A DNA stretch of 64,000 nt, taken from CAVQOB01 sp963714325. GTDB lineage: Bacteria > Pseudomonadota > Alphaproteobacteria > Rhizobiales > Hyphomicrobiaceae. The stretch spans positions 186,001-250,000 of the forward strand of contig CAVQOB010000003.1 of the NCBI GenBank assembly GCA_963714325.1, given 5' to 3'. Position 1 is the stretch's first letter. Every line of letters begins with the position of its first letter. Both the position numbers and the translations under genes were made by a program. The notes under the pieces were generated by a model. That model was given only the letters and a program-made list of their open reading frames with translations, made no database searches and was not told where the DNA came from. Shown in pieces: positions 27,826 to 36,645 of this stretch.

Positions 27826-28479
27826 TCAAGCCTCTTTGCGTGCGAGGCTGACGATGAGTTTGCCGCAGTGGTTGGCGTGATCGGTCATTTCCTCGAGCAA
27901 ATAATAGAGCTTCTGCCAGGCCAGGAATTCGAGGCGGTTGGCGCCGGGTGGGCTGTATTCGGCGACCAAGCGGCGCTCGGCAGCGGCGGCGATGCGGTCG
28001 GCTTCCGATTCATCGTCGTCGATGGCGGTGGCGATTTCACGCACGCGGGGTAGCGACAGGCGCGGCTCAGAAAGCATGGCGATGAGATCATGCAGCCGGC
28101 CGACCATGCGTTCGGCGCAGACCATGAGTTGTTGGGCGTCCTGCTGCGGCGCCTTGAGCAATGTCTTGTAGATGTCGATGTGCATCGCCGTCTTGCGCAT
28201 GCCGTCGAGGACGTTGTCCAGTTCGTCGGCAAGACGCATCGCGTCGGGAATGTCGAAACGCATGATGAAGGCGTTGTCGAGAATTTCGTGGACGGCGTCG
28301 ACCTGGCGGTCACCCTTGCGCTCGTAGGCGATGGTGCTTTCGAGATCGCGTCCTTCGGTCTTGCGGAAATGCGCGGCCGCTTCGACCATGGTGTCGGCCA
28401 ACTCCTTCATCACGCGGGCAAAGTGGTCGTTGTTCGACGGTCCGAATAAGCCGCCGAGAAATGCGTTGAGAGATGCCAT
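27826..28479 (-). CDS. DUF47 / PhoU-like accessory protein of Pit
   Basis: A 217-residue all-helical protein beginning MASLNAFLGGLFGPSNN, related to PhoU and called DUF47. Acidic and Glu-rich helices (YERKGDRQVDAVHEILD, DDDESEADRIAAA) provide metal-binding E/D-x3-D motifs. DUF47 genes are regularly paired with pit and modulate or assist the transporter. The stop codon lies 5 bases before the pit ATG. I start at the ATG with AGGACG upstream; the frame extends 23 codons further. Confidence 0.9.
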   Translation of the reverse strand: MASLNAFLGGLFGPSNNDHFARVMKELADTMVEAAAHFRKTEGRDLESTIAYERKGDRQVDAVHEILDNAFIMRFDIPDAMRLADELDNVLDGMRKTAMHIDIYKTLLKAPQQDAQQLMVCAERMVGRLHDLIAMLSEPRLSLPRVREIATAIDDDESEADRIAAAAERRLVAEYSPPGANRLEFLAWQKLYYLLEEMTDHANHCGKLIVSLARKEA

Positions 28480-28645
28480 GAGCGAAAACGTCCTGTTGGT
28501 GGGGCGACCACGTCTGAGCATACCCGCGTAGCGTTCGCAGTCGATCATCGCAAGGGGGCGCGCAATGGCAGCTGTGCGTCGTTTTGGCTTCAGAGCGATT
28601 TAGCGAGGTTGGGCGTTCTATCGGCACCCATGAGAAGCCGAGCGT

Positions 28646-29005
28646 TTAAAAGCCGGGCGGGATGCCGGTCGACCGCGGCATGGACATCGATATAACGCAG
28701 GCATCAGTGGTGGGCGCCCAGGTTGTATTATTTAGCAGCAGATCGCAGCGCGCGATCACGGTGCCGACGTGGGTCGTCATGCAAACGGCTTCGCCAAGTT
28801 GGTATTCACGGTCGCGATAGCGGCAGCGGCAGGGGATCGGCTTGCCGGTTGCACCATTGAGTACGCCATGATGCGGCGATGTGCGCCATGCTTCGCCGGG
28901 TGCCGGGCTTTCAGCGCGTAGCCTTGCCATGGGCACAGAGGCGAGCGATGCCGTGAACGCTGCGGCAGCAAGCAACAGAAGATAGGCGGTGGTTCTTCTT
29001 TGCAT
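28646..29005 (-). CDS. Small exported cysteine-containing protein, function unknown
   Basis: A 119-residue protein with a signal peptide (RRTTAYLLLLAAAAFTASLASVPMA). The mature part has five cysteines in the order CRC, C, C, C within PIPCRCRYRDREYQLGEAVCMT, VIARCDLLLNNTTW and DACVISMSMP, suggesting disulfides in the periplasm. I recall similar small proteins in rhizobial genomes without an assigned function. Confidence 0.7.
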   Translation of the reverse strand: MQRRTTAYLLLLAAAAFTASLASVPMARLRAESPAPGEAWRTSPHHGVLNGATGKPIPCRCRYRDREYQLGEAVCMTTHVGTVIARCDLLLNNTTWAPTTDACVISMSMPRSTGIPPGF

Positions 29006-29060
29006 GCTGCGAAAGTAGCACGCGAATCGGGTTCCGCCAATTGCCTGGGGTGGCGTTCTT

Positions 29061-29447
29061 TTAGGGCGAGTTTGCCGTTGGAAAGGTTACGACCTCGATC
29101 CGGTTGCCGTCGAGATCGCGAATGAAGGCGCCATAATACACGGCTACCGCGCCTTGCCGCAGTCCGGGGGGGCCGTCACAGCGACCGCCGGCCGAAAGTG
29201 CCGCGGCGTGGAAAGCTTCGACAGCGGACAAGTCCGGCGCTCGCAGGGCGAGATGGTGGCCGGTGTCGGCGGCAGCGGCGCTGAGGGCAGGGCGATGATT
29301 GAGCCAGAGTTCAGGATAGCGTTTGCCGAAGCCGACTGTGGTTGAACGCTCAATCAATTTTGCAAGCCCGAGCGGGGCCAGAGTGCTGCGATAAAATTCA
29401 GTGCTGGCGTTGAGATCGCTGACCGGCAGCGACGCATGATCGATCAT
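29061..29447 (-). CDS. VOC-family glyoxalase/dioxygenase-like protein
   Basis: A 128-residue single-domain VOC protein. It opens MIDHASLPVSDLNASTEFYRSTL, with a His at position 3 and a closing Glu in GAFIRDLDGNRIEVV as candidate metal ligands. An internal His is in TGHHLALRA. The ATG at 29447 is favoured because AAAGGA lies 8 bases upstream, while the first in-frame ATG follows the SD directly. Substrate unknown. Confidence 0.82.
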   Translation of the reverse strand: MIDHASLPVSDLNASTEFYRSTLAPLGLAKLIERSTTVGFGKRYPELWLNHRPALSAAAADTGHHLALRAPDLSAVEAFHAAALSAGGRCDGPPGLRQGAVAVYYGAFIRDLDGNRIEVVTFPTANSP

Positions 29448-29462
29448 CTGACGCATCCTTTG

Positions 29463-29498
29463 GCATTAGCTTTGGCATTGGTTTCGGCATTGGGCTCC
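29463..29498. repeat. Three tandem 12-base repeats before the VOC gene
   Basis: Three imperfect copies of GCATTGGTTTCG-like units start at 29463, 29475 and 29487. They lie just upstream of the VOC gene on the opposite side from its coding region. Copy-number changes here would alter spacing to any VOC promoter. Confidence 0.5.
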
Positions 29499-29667
29499 TG
29501 CTCAGTTCCCGACTGCATTATCGTCAGCACGATGCTGGATGTCGTCAAGCGATCGGCCGTGGCGCGTGCAAGAGGTGTGTTGCCATCGGTGGCGTTCTCG
29601 TCGCACACTGTCATGGAGCGGTGGCGGTCCGGTGTGTTGCGGTGGCTGCGTACGATAGGAGTGGCTG

Positions 29668-30438
29668 ATGGCGAGAGGGCAAGGAGCAGGGGCAGTTGTG
29701 CGCGAGGCGGTATTGCTCGGGATCGAGCGCGCGGCAGTAAAGGCGTGGCCGGCTGAAGAAACGGCTGACATTGATGGTTGGGTCTGGCGATATACCGGTG
29801 GCGGCTCATTGCGCGCCAACTCGGTTTCGGCGCTCGGCTTCGCAGGACGGGATGTCGAGGCGGCTATCGCGGAAGTCGAGTGGCGCTATCGGGCGCGACG
29901 CGCACCGGTGATTTTCCAGATGAGCCCCGAGCGGATGCCGGTGGACCTCGATCAACGGCTGGCAAAGTGTGGCTATCGCCTGCGCGAGCCGTGCACGACT
30001 CTGTGCAAGGCGATTGATCCGACGATCGCGCAACCGAGCGATGTGACGATCGCGGAAGCTCCAAGTGCGGAATGGATGCAAATCTATCTCGCGGGGATCA
30101 GTCCGGATCGGCGCAAAATTGCGCCGGCGATCCTGAATCGCGTGCCAGGGCCAAAGGCGTTCGCGATCGCGCGAGTCAACGGCGAGGCGGTTTCGACGGC
30201 GCTTGGCGTGATCGATGGCGGTGTTGTCATTGCGGAGTGCGTTTCGACGCGCGCTGATCGGCGACGGACGGGTAGTGGCAGTACTGTCATGCGCGGCATC
30301 GAAGCGTGGGGTGCTAAGCACGGCGCAACAATCATCGGGTTGCAGGCGGTGGCGGCGAACAAGCCGGCGCAAGCGATGTACGCGGCGCTTGGCTATGAGA
30401 AGGTCGGCGAGCATCACTATCGCATGCTCGATACGTGA
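29668..30438 (+). CDS. GNAT-family N-acetyltransferase
   Basis: A 256-residue protein with a C-terminal GNAT domain (residues ~145-250). The acetyl-CoA-binding motif A reads VSTRADRRRTGSGSTVMRGIEAWGA, and motif B is AANKPAQAMYAALGYEKVGEHHYR. The N-terminal half (AWPAEETADIDGWVWRYTGGGSLRANSV) resembles proteins with a degenerate first GNAT repeat. AGGAG lies 6 bases before the ATG. It is followed 12 bases later by a peroxiredoxin gene. Substrate unknown. Confidence 0.87.
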   Translation: MARGQGAGAVVREAVLLGIERAAVKAWPAEETADIDGWVWRYTGGGSLRANSVSALGFAGRDVEAAIAEVEWRYRARRAPVIFQMSPERMPVDLDQRLAKCGYRLREPCTTLCKAIDPTIAQPSDVTIAEAPSAEWMQIYLAGISPDRRKIAPAILNRVPGPKAFAIARVNGEAVSTALGVIDGGVVIAECVSTRADRRRTGSGSTVMRGIEAWGAKHGATIIGLQAVAANKPAQAMYAALGYEKVGEHHYRMLDT

Positions 30439-30450
30439 GGGTGATCGGCG

Positions 30451-31038
30451 ATGCCGACAGCGAATAATCCGAATTTGATGGACGTCGATTGGTCGGTGAT
30501 CCCGGCGCCGATCGATGATGGCGCGTGCCGGCATCTTGTGGGCACAGCATTGCCTGACCTACCCTTGACGGCGACGGACGGCTCGACCGTTTCGTTGGCG
30601 AAGCTTGCCGGGCGGGTCGTCGTGTTTGCCTATCCGCGCACGGGAGAGCCTGAAAAAATCGCGCTGGTCGATGATTGGGATCTGATCCCCGGCGCGCGCG
30701 GATGCACACCGCAGAGTTGCGCGTTTCGTGATCTGTATCAGGCCCTGATCGGCGCAGGTGCACGGGCCGTGTTCGGTTTGTCGACGCAGGAAACGGGCTA
30801 TCAACGCGAGCTGGTGCAGCGGCTCCATCTGCCTTTCGCCGTGTTGTCAGATGCGAACCTGGCGCTGACGACGGCACTGCGGTTGCCGACGCATACCGTT
30901 GCTGGGCAAACACTGATCAAGCGGATGGCTTGGGTGGTCGATGATGGCCGAATTACCATGCTGTTCTATCCGGTGTTTCCGCCGGATCGTAACGCGGGGG
31001 ATGTGCTGGCATGGCTCGAACAGCATCCGAAGCGCTGA
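30451..31038 (+). CDS. Peroxiredoxin (AhpC/TSA, BCP-like)
   Basis: A 195-residue thioredoxin-fold peroxidase. The active site is in GARGCTPQSCAFRDLY, with peroxidatic Cys in GCT and a second Cys five positions later, the arrangement of atypical 2-Cys BCP-like enzymes. VVVFAYPRTGEP is the strand before it. It reduces peroxides using thioredoxin-type donors. It likely shares a transcript with the GNAT gene. The window holds a second, more typical bcp at 56871. Confidence 0.87.
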   Translation: MPTANNPNLMDVDWSVIPAPIDDGACRHLVGTALPDLPLTATDGSTVSLAKLAGRVVVFAYPRTGEPEKIALVDDWDLIPGARGCTPQSCAFRDLYQALIGAGARAVFGLSTQETGYQRELVQRLHLPFAVLSDANLALTTALRLPTHTVAGQTLIKRMAWVVDDGRITMLFYPVFPPDRNAGDVLAWLEQHPKR

Positions 31039-31056
31039 TGCACTGCGTGAACCTGC

Positions 31057-31731
31057 TTACGCGCAGTCGAGGTGGCGCCTGACTTCGGCGAAGACGGCGC
31101 GGAACATGTCCGAGGTCAGGACTCGCGTGTTCGTATTGTAGCGGGAGCAATGATAGCTATCGAACAGGGTTAGCGTCGGGCGGACGGCATGTCGTGCGCC
31201 GTGCTTAAAGGGGAAATCGGATTTGCGTGCACTGAGGGCGCCCAGTGTTGACTCGTGTGCGACCCGGCCGAGTGCGACGATGGCGGTGAGTTGCGAGAGC
31301 GCTGCGATGCGGGCGGCCAAAAACTGGCGACAGGTGTTGATTTCGGCTGGTGTAGGCTTGTTCTGTGGTGGCACGCAGCGGACGGCGTTGGTCAACATGC
31401 AATCGACGAGTTGGAGGCCGTCATCAATCCGCGCCTTGAATGTTCCATGTGAGAAGCCGAATTCCGAGAGCGTCGCGTACAAGAGATCGCCCGCGTAGTC
31501 GCCGGTGAATGGCCGGCCAGTGCGATTGGCCCCCTTGATGCCAGGTGCCAGGCCAACTATCAGCAAGCGGGCCTCGGGAGTACCAAATGATGGGACGGGC
31601 GCGTTGTGCCACGTTGGTTCGGTAGCGCGGGCCTTGCCCAGATAATCGGCGAGGCGCGGGCACAAGCTGCAGGTCAGTTCTGGTTCTGGGAGGGCCTGCG
31701 GCAAAGTTTGTAGCAGCGTGGGAGATTTCAT
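31057..31731 (-). CDS. Uracil-DNA glycosylase, family 4/5 (UDGb-like, Fe-S)
   Basis: A 224-residue iron-sulfur uracil-DNA glycosylase. Motif 1 is VGLAPGIKGANRTGRPFTGDYAG and motif 2 is LFDSYHCSRYNTNT, closest to family 5 (UDGb). Cys pairs CSLC (about 21-24) and the C-x14-C segment CVPPQNKPTPAEINTC supply the cluster ligands. The residue after the motif-2 His is Cys, where Pro is more usual (HPS). It removes uracil and other deaminated bases from DNA. Convergent with the peroxiredoxin gene. Confidence 0.88.
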   Translation of the reverse strand: MKSPTLLQTLPQALPEPELTCSLCPRLADYLGKARATEPTWHNAPVPSFGTPEARLLIVGLAPGIKGANRTGRPFTGDYAGDLLYATLSEFGFSHGTFKARIDDGLQLVDCMLTNAVRCVPPQNKPTPAEINTCRQFLAARIAALSQLTAIVALGRVAHESTLGALSARKSDFPFKHGARHAVRPTLTLFDSYHCSRYNTNTRVLTSDMFRAVFAEVRRHLDCA

Positions 31732-31881
31732 AACCGTCGCTTCGATGCCAAACGATGATGGGCGACGGCTGGATTTTGCGGTGTCGATAATCCAGGCGGT
31801 GCCCTGCGGGGCACTTTGCTTGACGCGCTCTGGACCGTCCGGGCAGTCACACTGGAAGCGGCGCTGGAATTGGCGAGTCGA

Positions 31882-32559
31882 TCAATCGTTGTCGTCGTTC
31901 GGGTAGTTCAACGACGATGCCGAGCTAGTGGCTGCTGCTGCTGTTGCCGGAGCGCGACGGACCGGGCGTCCAACAGGGGCCTCGCTGCGCGAGGCTATAA
32001 CGGCACCCTCACGCATCGGCGGTCGCGATGCGGGATCGCGGCAGATCATGTTTTCCAGATCAGCCAGATCAATGAACTGATCGGCTTGACGGCGCAGTTC
32101 GTCGGCGACCATGGCCGGCTGCGTTTGCAAGGTCGAAATGACGCTGACGCGTTTGCCCTTCAACTGCAGGGCGGCGGCTAGTGCTCGGAAGTCGCCGTCG
32201 CCAGTGAAGAGGACGATGTGATCAAGGCTGTCGGCCAGACGCATAGCATCGACCGACAGTTCGATGTCCATATTGCCCTTGATCTTGCGACGCCCCAGCG
32301 CGTCGGTGAATTCCTTGGTCGGCTTGGTGACCATGGTGTAGCCATTGTAGTCGAGCCAATCGACCAGCGGGCGGATTGACGAGTATTCCTGATCCTCGGC
32401 GAGTGCCGTGTAGTAAAGCGCGCGGACAAGCTGACTCTTGCTCCGGAACATCGTCAGGAGGCGCTTGTAGTCGATGTCGAATCCAAGAGCCTTGGCGGTG
32501 GCGTAGAGATTTGCACCGTCAATAAAAAGCGCTACGCGTTCGGTTGAATAAAAATGCAT
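31882..32559 (-). CDS. NYN/LabA-domain protein (DUF88)
   Basis: A 225-residue protein of the NYN (PIN-like nuclease) superfamily. Conserved acidic residues appear in ERVALFIDGANLYATA (Asp), KGNMDIELSVDAMRLAD and IVLFTGDGDFRALA. The C-terminal ~55 residues are low-complexity (RRAPATAAAATSSASSLNYPNDDND) and probably disordered. Start at the ATG with AGGAAAA 8 bases upstream; homologues start similarly. Predicted to be a single-strand RNA nuclease. It sits next to folK-rpoZ-rsh, as in rhizobial genomes. Confidence 0.88.
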   Translation of the reverse strand: MHFYSTERVALFIDGANLYATAKALGFDIDYKRLLTMFRSKSQLVRALYYTALAEDQEYSSIRPLVDWLDYNGYTMVTKPTKEFTDALGRRKIKGNMDIELSVDAMRLADSLDHIVLFTGDGDFRALAAALQLKGKRVSVISTLQTQPAMVADELRRQADQFIDLADLENMICRDPASRPPMREGAVIASRSEAPVGRPVRRAPATAAAATSSASSLNYPNDDND

Positions 32560-32925
32560 GGCAATTTTCCTATTCAAAACTCAGAGGCAAATCGCGCAAA
32601 TCTGCTGCAAGAGTGCGCGATGGCTAGGAGGTCGGATTGCGACCGGCATTATCCAATACGTCATGATGTTTAGCATGGATTACAGTCCTGTGACGATACT
32701 TTTTTGCGGAACTGTATTGCATTGGAAAGCGCCATTTTGGGCATAATGCAGGCGATTGCTAGTAAATTTTTGGAAATTATTTTTCCTGCAATGGTGGTAA
32801 TTGGCATCGTTATGCTGCGATGGAGGCTGTCGGCGCGATAGCATCCCTGATTGGAACTCGGGCCGCCGAGGATGCGGGCTCTTTGTCAACGTGCACCAGC
32901 CGATGCTTGCTGTATAGAAAGACCA
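32560..32925. promoter_or_regulatory. AT-rich divergent intergenic region between the NYN gene and folK
   Basis: This 366-base gap is clearly AT-richer than its neighbours, especially 32680-32790 (TTTTTTGCGG, AAATTTTTGGAAATTATTTTT). It should hold both divergent promoters. I did not find a reliable -35/-10 pair, an RNA gene or a coding region in it. Confidence 0.4.
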
Positions 32926-33471
32926 ATGAATTGCGATGAGGTCATACTTGCGCTGGGCGGGAACCTGACGGGTCGCTGGGGAAGCCCAGCGGACGCTATG
33001 ACGCAGGCGATCGACGAACTTGGCCGCCATGGCGTGCACGTCATAGGGCGGTCAGGTGTCTATCGAAGTGCGGCACTTGGCGGCGGCCGGCAACCGGCAT
33101 TCCTGAACGCCGTCATATTGGTTCGTTCTACACTTCCACCGGCGGGATTGTTGCGGCTCTTGAAGCGATTGGAACGGGCGGCCGGCCGGCGCGCCGGCCG
33201 GCGCTGGGGGCCGCGGCCGTTGGATCTTGATATCATCGATTTCAGGGGGGCAAGGCTTTGCTGGTCAGCACGGCCGGGGCGGCGGAGTAGCCTTACGTTG
33301 CCGCATCCGGAGGCGCATAAACGGCGTTTCGTTTTGCAGCCTTTGCTGGATGTAGCGCCCCATTGGCGGCATCCAGGCTTCGGCGTGCCCGGTCGCCAAC
33401 TGTTGAGCAAAATCGCGACGCGGCCCGGGCATGTGACGAGAATCCCTCCGTCCAGGCGGGGCGCAGCTTGA
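32926..33471 (+). CDS. folK: 2-amino-4-hydroxy-6-hydroxymethyldihydropteridine diphosphokinase
   Basis: A 181-residue HPPK of folate synthesis, transferring pyrophosphate from ATP to the pterin. Motifs in order: ILALGGNLTG, SGVYRSAALGGGRQPAFLNAV, the catalytic RWGPRPLDLDIIDF with two metal-binding Asp, and LPHPEAHKRRFVLQPLLDVAP. An upstream in-frame ATG exists but the start MNCDEVILALGGN matches the family. The tail of ~20 basic residues is longer than usual. No strong Shine-Dalgarno is seen. Confidence 0.9.
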   Translation: MNCDEVILALGGNLTGRWGSPADAMTQAIDELGRHGVHVIGRSGVYRSAALGGGRQPAFLNAVILVRSTLPPAGLLRLLKRLERAAGRRAGRRWGPRPLDLDIIDFRGARLCWSARPGRRSSLTLPHPEAHKRRFVLQPLLDVAPHWRHPGFGVPGRQLLSKIATRPGHVTRIPPSRRGAA

Positions 33472-33580
33472 TTTTTCATCTCGCGCATGCGAGAAACAGG
33501 CCTTGGTCGACGGGATGCCCGGCTGTTATGGCTGAATTGGGCGGGTCGGCTTTTGGCAATTCTTGAGTTGAGGGCAACAC

Positions 33581-34015
33581 ATGGCGCGCGTTACCGTCGA
33601 GGATTGCGTCGACAAGATCCCGAACCGCTTCGAGCTTGTGCTACTGGCCGCCCATCGTGCGCGCGCCATCGCGACCGGTTCGCACGTCACAATTGATCCC
33701 GAAAATGACAAGAACCCGGTGATCTCGCTGCGCGAAATCGCCGAGCAGACCATTCCGCCGGACGACATGCGCGAGGGCTTGATCCACTCGATCCAGAAGA
33801 ACGTGGAAGTCGACGAGCCGGAAGCGGCCGCCGCACCGATGCTGGCGGTCGATCGCCGGCCGATGCTCGGGCGTGATGACCAGTCGAACGACAATGCCGT
33901 CGATGTGATCACGGAAGAGCAGTTGCTGCGCGGGATGGAAAGCCTGACGCCAACGGAGCCGTCGTCGAATGGCGGCTCGCCGTCGCCAACACCGCCGCCA
34001 AGTCGCGGTCGCTGA
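33581..34015 (+). CDS. rpoZ: RNA polymerase omega subunit
   Basis: A 144-residue omega subunit with the typical [30 protein letters not shown] start. The central part [16 protein letters not shown] is conserved, and the alphaproteobacterial C-terminal extension is acidic then proline/serine-rich ([21 protein letters not shown]). It stabilises the beta' subunit and contributes to a ppGpp site in proteobacterial RNA polymerase. It lies directly before rsh, which makes ppGpp. GAGGG precedes the ATG. Confidence 0.95.
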   Translation: MARVTVEDCVDKIPNRFELVLLAAHRARAIATGSHVTIDPENDKNPVISLREIAEQTIPPDDMREGLIHSIQKNVEVDEPEAAAAPMLAVDRRPMLGRDDQSNDNAVDVITEEQLLRGMESLTPTEPSSNGGSPSPTPPPSRGR

Positions 34016-34145
34016 ACTGGCGTCCTCAGGCAAGGCGGCATTCGCTTATGGGCTGGCTGTTCGCCGCCGATGAGACGCATTGCCGAGGCCAAGCCGCCAT
34101 GTTTGAGTTCTGGCGAAGCCATCTGGTGATTGAGAGGGAACGGCC

Positions 34146-36422
34146 ATGATGCGGCAGTACGAGCTCGTGGAGCGCGTGCTGAGGTACAACCCGAAAGCGG
34201 ACGAAGCGCTGCTCAATCGCGCTTATGTTTACGCGATGAAGGCGCACGGCAATCAGAAGCGCGCCTCGGGTGATCCGTATTTTTCCCATCCGCTCGAAGT
34301 CGCGGCGATCTTGACCGGGCTTAAGCTTGATGATGCGACGATCGTGGCGGCGCTGCTGCACGATGTGATTGAAGATACCGAGGTCACGAAAGCTGAAATC
34401 GATACCCTGTTCGGGCCGGAAATCGGGCAGTTGGTCGAAGGACTGACCAAGATCAAAAAACTCGATCTGGTGTCGAAAAAAGCTGAACAGGCCGAGAATT
34501 TCCGCAAACTGCTGGTGGCGATTTCGACGGATATCCGCGTGCTGCTGGTCAAGCTCGCGGATCGTCTGCACAACATGCGGACGCTCGAACACAACAATCC
34601 GGAAAGCCGGCAACGCAACTCAGAAGAGACGCTGGATATCTATGCGCCGCTGGCCGGCCGCATGGGCATGCAGGAAATGCGCGATGAGTTGGAGGAGCTG
34701 TCGTTTCGTTGGCTGCATCCGGCAGCGTGGCGGGCGGTTGTCGACAAGCTGGGGGAGCTGCGCCAGCGCAATACCGGGCTGGTCGAAGAGATCGAGGCGG
34801 CACTGGCGGCCAAACTCGCGGGCGCCGGCATCAAAGCCCAAATCGATGGGCGCGAGAAGCGACCCTACTCGATCTGGCGGAAGATGGAGAACAAGCAGAT
34901 CGGACTTGAGCAGCTGTCGGATATCTATGGCTTTAGGGTCGTGGTTGACAGTGTCGAAGACTGTTACCGGTTTCTCGGCGTGGTTCACTCGCAGTGGCGG
35001 GCGGTGCCGGGGCGATTCAAGGACTACATCTCGACACCGAAGCAGAATGATTATCGTTCGCTGCATACGACAATCGTCGGGCCGCGCAGCCAACGCGTCG
35101 AACTGCAGATCCGGACGGCGCAGATGCATGCCGTTGCCGAATTCGGTGTGGCAGCGCATGCGCTCTACAAGGATCGGGTGGCCGCGGCCGAGGGGAATGT
35201 GGGGAGGGCCAATGGTGCGACGTCGGTTGGCATGGGTGGGGCGTCGCAGGATACACCGTATCTGTGGCTCAGGCGGCTGGTCGAGACGCTGCTCGACGGC
35301 AATAACCCGGAAGAATTTCTTGAGCACACCAAGCTTGAGTTGTTCCACGATCAGGTTTTCTGTTTCACGCCGAAGGGGCGGCTGATTGCGCTGCCGCGTG
35401 GCGCGACGCCGATTGATTTCGCCTATGCTGTTCATACCGACGTCGGCAACGAGTGTGTCGGATCGTTGATCAATGGCCGGCAATTGCCGTTGACGACGCA
35501 GCTGCGCAATGGCGATGAGGTGGTGATCCTGCGCGCGAAGGAGCAGACGCCGCCGGCGGCTTGGGAGGGCATCGCCATCACCGGGCGGGCGCGGTCGGCG
35601 ATCCGACGTGCGGCGCGGGACGGGCTGCGACGGCAGTATTCGGAGCTTGGCCGCCGGCTGCTGGTTTCGGCGTTCGCGAAGTCGGGGCATGAGTACTCGG
35701 ATGAACGGTTGCGCAAGAGCTTGGGGCGCTTGGCGCAAAAGTCGATCGAAGATGTGCAGGCAGCGGTCGGCCGGGATGAACTCCCTGTTGCCGATGTGGT
35801 GCGTGCGGTTTTTCCAGATTCGGAGATGGCGGCTGGCGCGTCGGGACCACGGCCGCGCAATCGTTATCCGCGATTGCAGGGGGATGAGGGCTGGTTCAAT
35901 CTGTCGAAGGTCATTGGACTCAAATTCCGTTGGCCTGGCAGTGGTAGTGCGACGGAAGAACCAGCGGCTAAGGTCGGGCCGGTGCTGCCGATCCGCGGCA
36001 TGAAAAACGATGTGCCGGTGACGTTCGAGGACGGCGGCGCGGTGCCAGGCGACCGGATTGTTGGTGTGCTGACGCCGGGCGATGGGGTGCGCATTTTTCA
36101 GATCCATTCACCGAAGCTGCAGGCGTTCGAGCATGAACGCTGGATCGATGTGACGTGGGATATCGATCCGGATCGGCCGGAGCGGTTCCCGGCGAAAATC
36201 GTGGTGACGGTGCTGAATGAGCCGGGCACGCTGGCGCAGATTGCGCAGGTGATCGGCGAGGCGGACGGTAACATCGACAATTTGCGGATGGTTCGGCGGG
36301 CGTCGGATTTCACCGAGATGCTGATCGAAGTGGAGGTCTGGGATCTCGAACATCTCACGCAAATTATTCGAGGGCTTAAGGCAAAGGCAGTGGTGAGCAA
36401 GGTCGAGCGGACGTTTGGGTAG
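34146..36422 (+). CDS. rsh: Bifunctional (p)ppGpp synthetase/hydrolase (RelA/SpoT)
   Basis: A 758-residue Rsh protein. The HD hydrolase domain is at ~25-180 (SHPLEVA His48, LLHDVIEDTE His72-Asp73), the synthetase domain at ~230-350 (YSIWRKMENKQ, SDIYGFRVVV, DYISTPKQNDYRSLHTT), TGS at ~395-455 and C-terminal ACT at ~685-755. Both catalytic domains appear intact. It sets ppGpp levels in response to starvation. GAGGGA lies upstream of the first of two ATGs. In the rhizobial order I expect DUF2062-acpS-lepB next, but here an ABC operon intervenes. Confidence 0.95.
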   Translation: MMRQYELVERVLRYNPKADEALLNRAYVYAMKAHGNQKRASGDPYFSHPLEVAAILTGLKLDDATIVAALLHDVIEDTEVTKAEIDTLFGPEIGQLVEGLTKIKKLDLVSKKAEQAENFRKLLVAISTDIRVLLVKLADRLHNMRTLEHNNPESRQRNSEETLDIYAPLAGRMGMQEMRDELEELSFRWLHPAAWRAVVDKLGELRQRNTGLVEEIEAALAAKLAGAGIKAQIDGREKRPYSIWRKMENKQIGLEQLSDIYGFRVVVDSVEDCYRFLGVVHSQWRAVPGRFKDYISTPKQNDYRSLHTTIVGPRSQRVELQIRTAQMHAVAEFGVAAHALYKDRVAAAEGNVGRANGATSVGMGGASQDTPYLWLRRLVETLLDGNNPEEFLEHTKLELFHDQVFCFTPKGRLIALPRGATPIDFAYAVHTDVGNECVGSLINGRQLPLTTQLRNGDEVVILRAKEQTPPAAWEGIAITGRARSAIRRAARDGLRRQYSELGRRLLVSAFAKSGHEYSDERLRKSLGRLAQKSIEDVQAAVGRDELPVADVVRAVFPDSEMAAGASGPRPRNRYPRLQGDEGWFNLSKVIGLKFRWPGSGSATEEPAAKVGPVLPIRGMKNDVPVTFEDGGAVPGDRIVGVLTPGDGVRIFQIHSPKLQAFEHERWIDVTWDIDPDRPERFPAKIVVTVLNEPGTLAQIAQVIGEADGNIDNLRMVRRASDFTEMLIEVEVWDLEHLTQIIRGLKAKAVVSKVERTFG

Positions 36423-36546
36423 GGGGCGGTGCTCTCCGTCGTAACATCCTGCATGGCTTGGGGAGGCCGTGGCTGCTGCTGCCGGGCGGCATTGACGCCA
36501 TAATGGCGACCTGCCAACAATGACCAGCCGCCAAAAACCAACACAG

Positions 36547-36564
36547 TTGTCGCTCATGCGACAA
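36547..36564. promoter_or_regulatory. 18-base perfect palindrome upstream of the ABC transporter operon
   Basis: TTGTCGC and GCGACAA flank TCAT, about 80 bases before the binding-protein start. It could be an operator for a LacI/GntR-type sugar regulator, but no regulator gene is encoded in the island; a hairpin is the alternative. Confidence 0.4.
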
Positions 36565-36645
36565 AGGGAATGGTTTGGATGTGGGCGCACGGAAAAGCGG
36601 CCGAGAGTGCCGTGCCGGCGACGAGGAACCGAGGAAGGGCTACCC

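Noticed and set aside
34620..36107. 495-codon minus-strand open frame inside rsh
   Set aside because: Arg/Pro/His-rich composition typical of antisense frames in GC-rich genes, overlapping the conserved Rsh domains.
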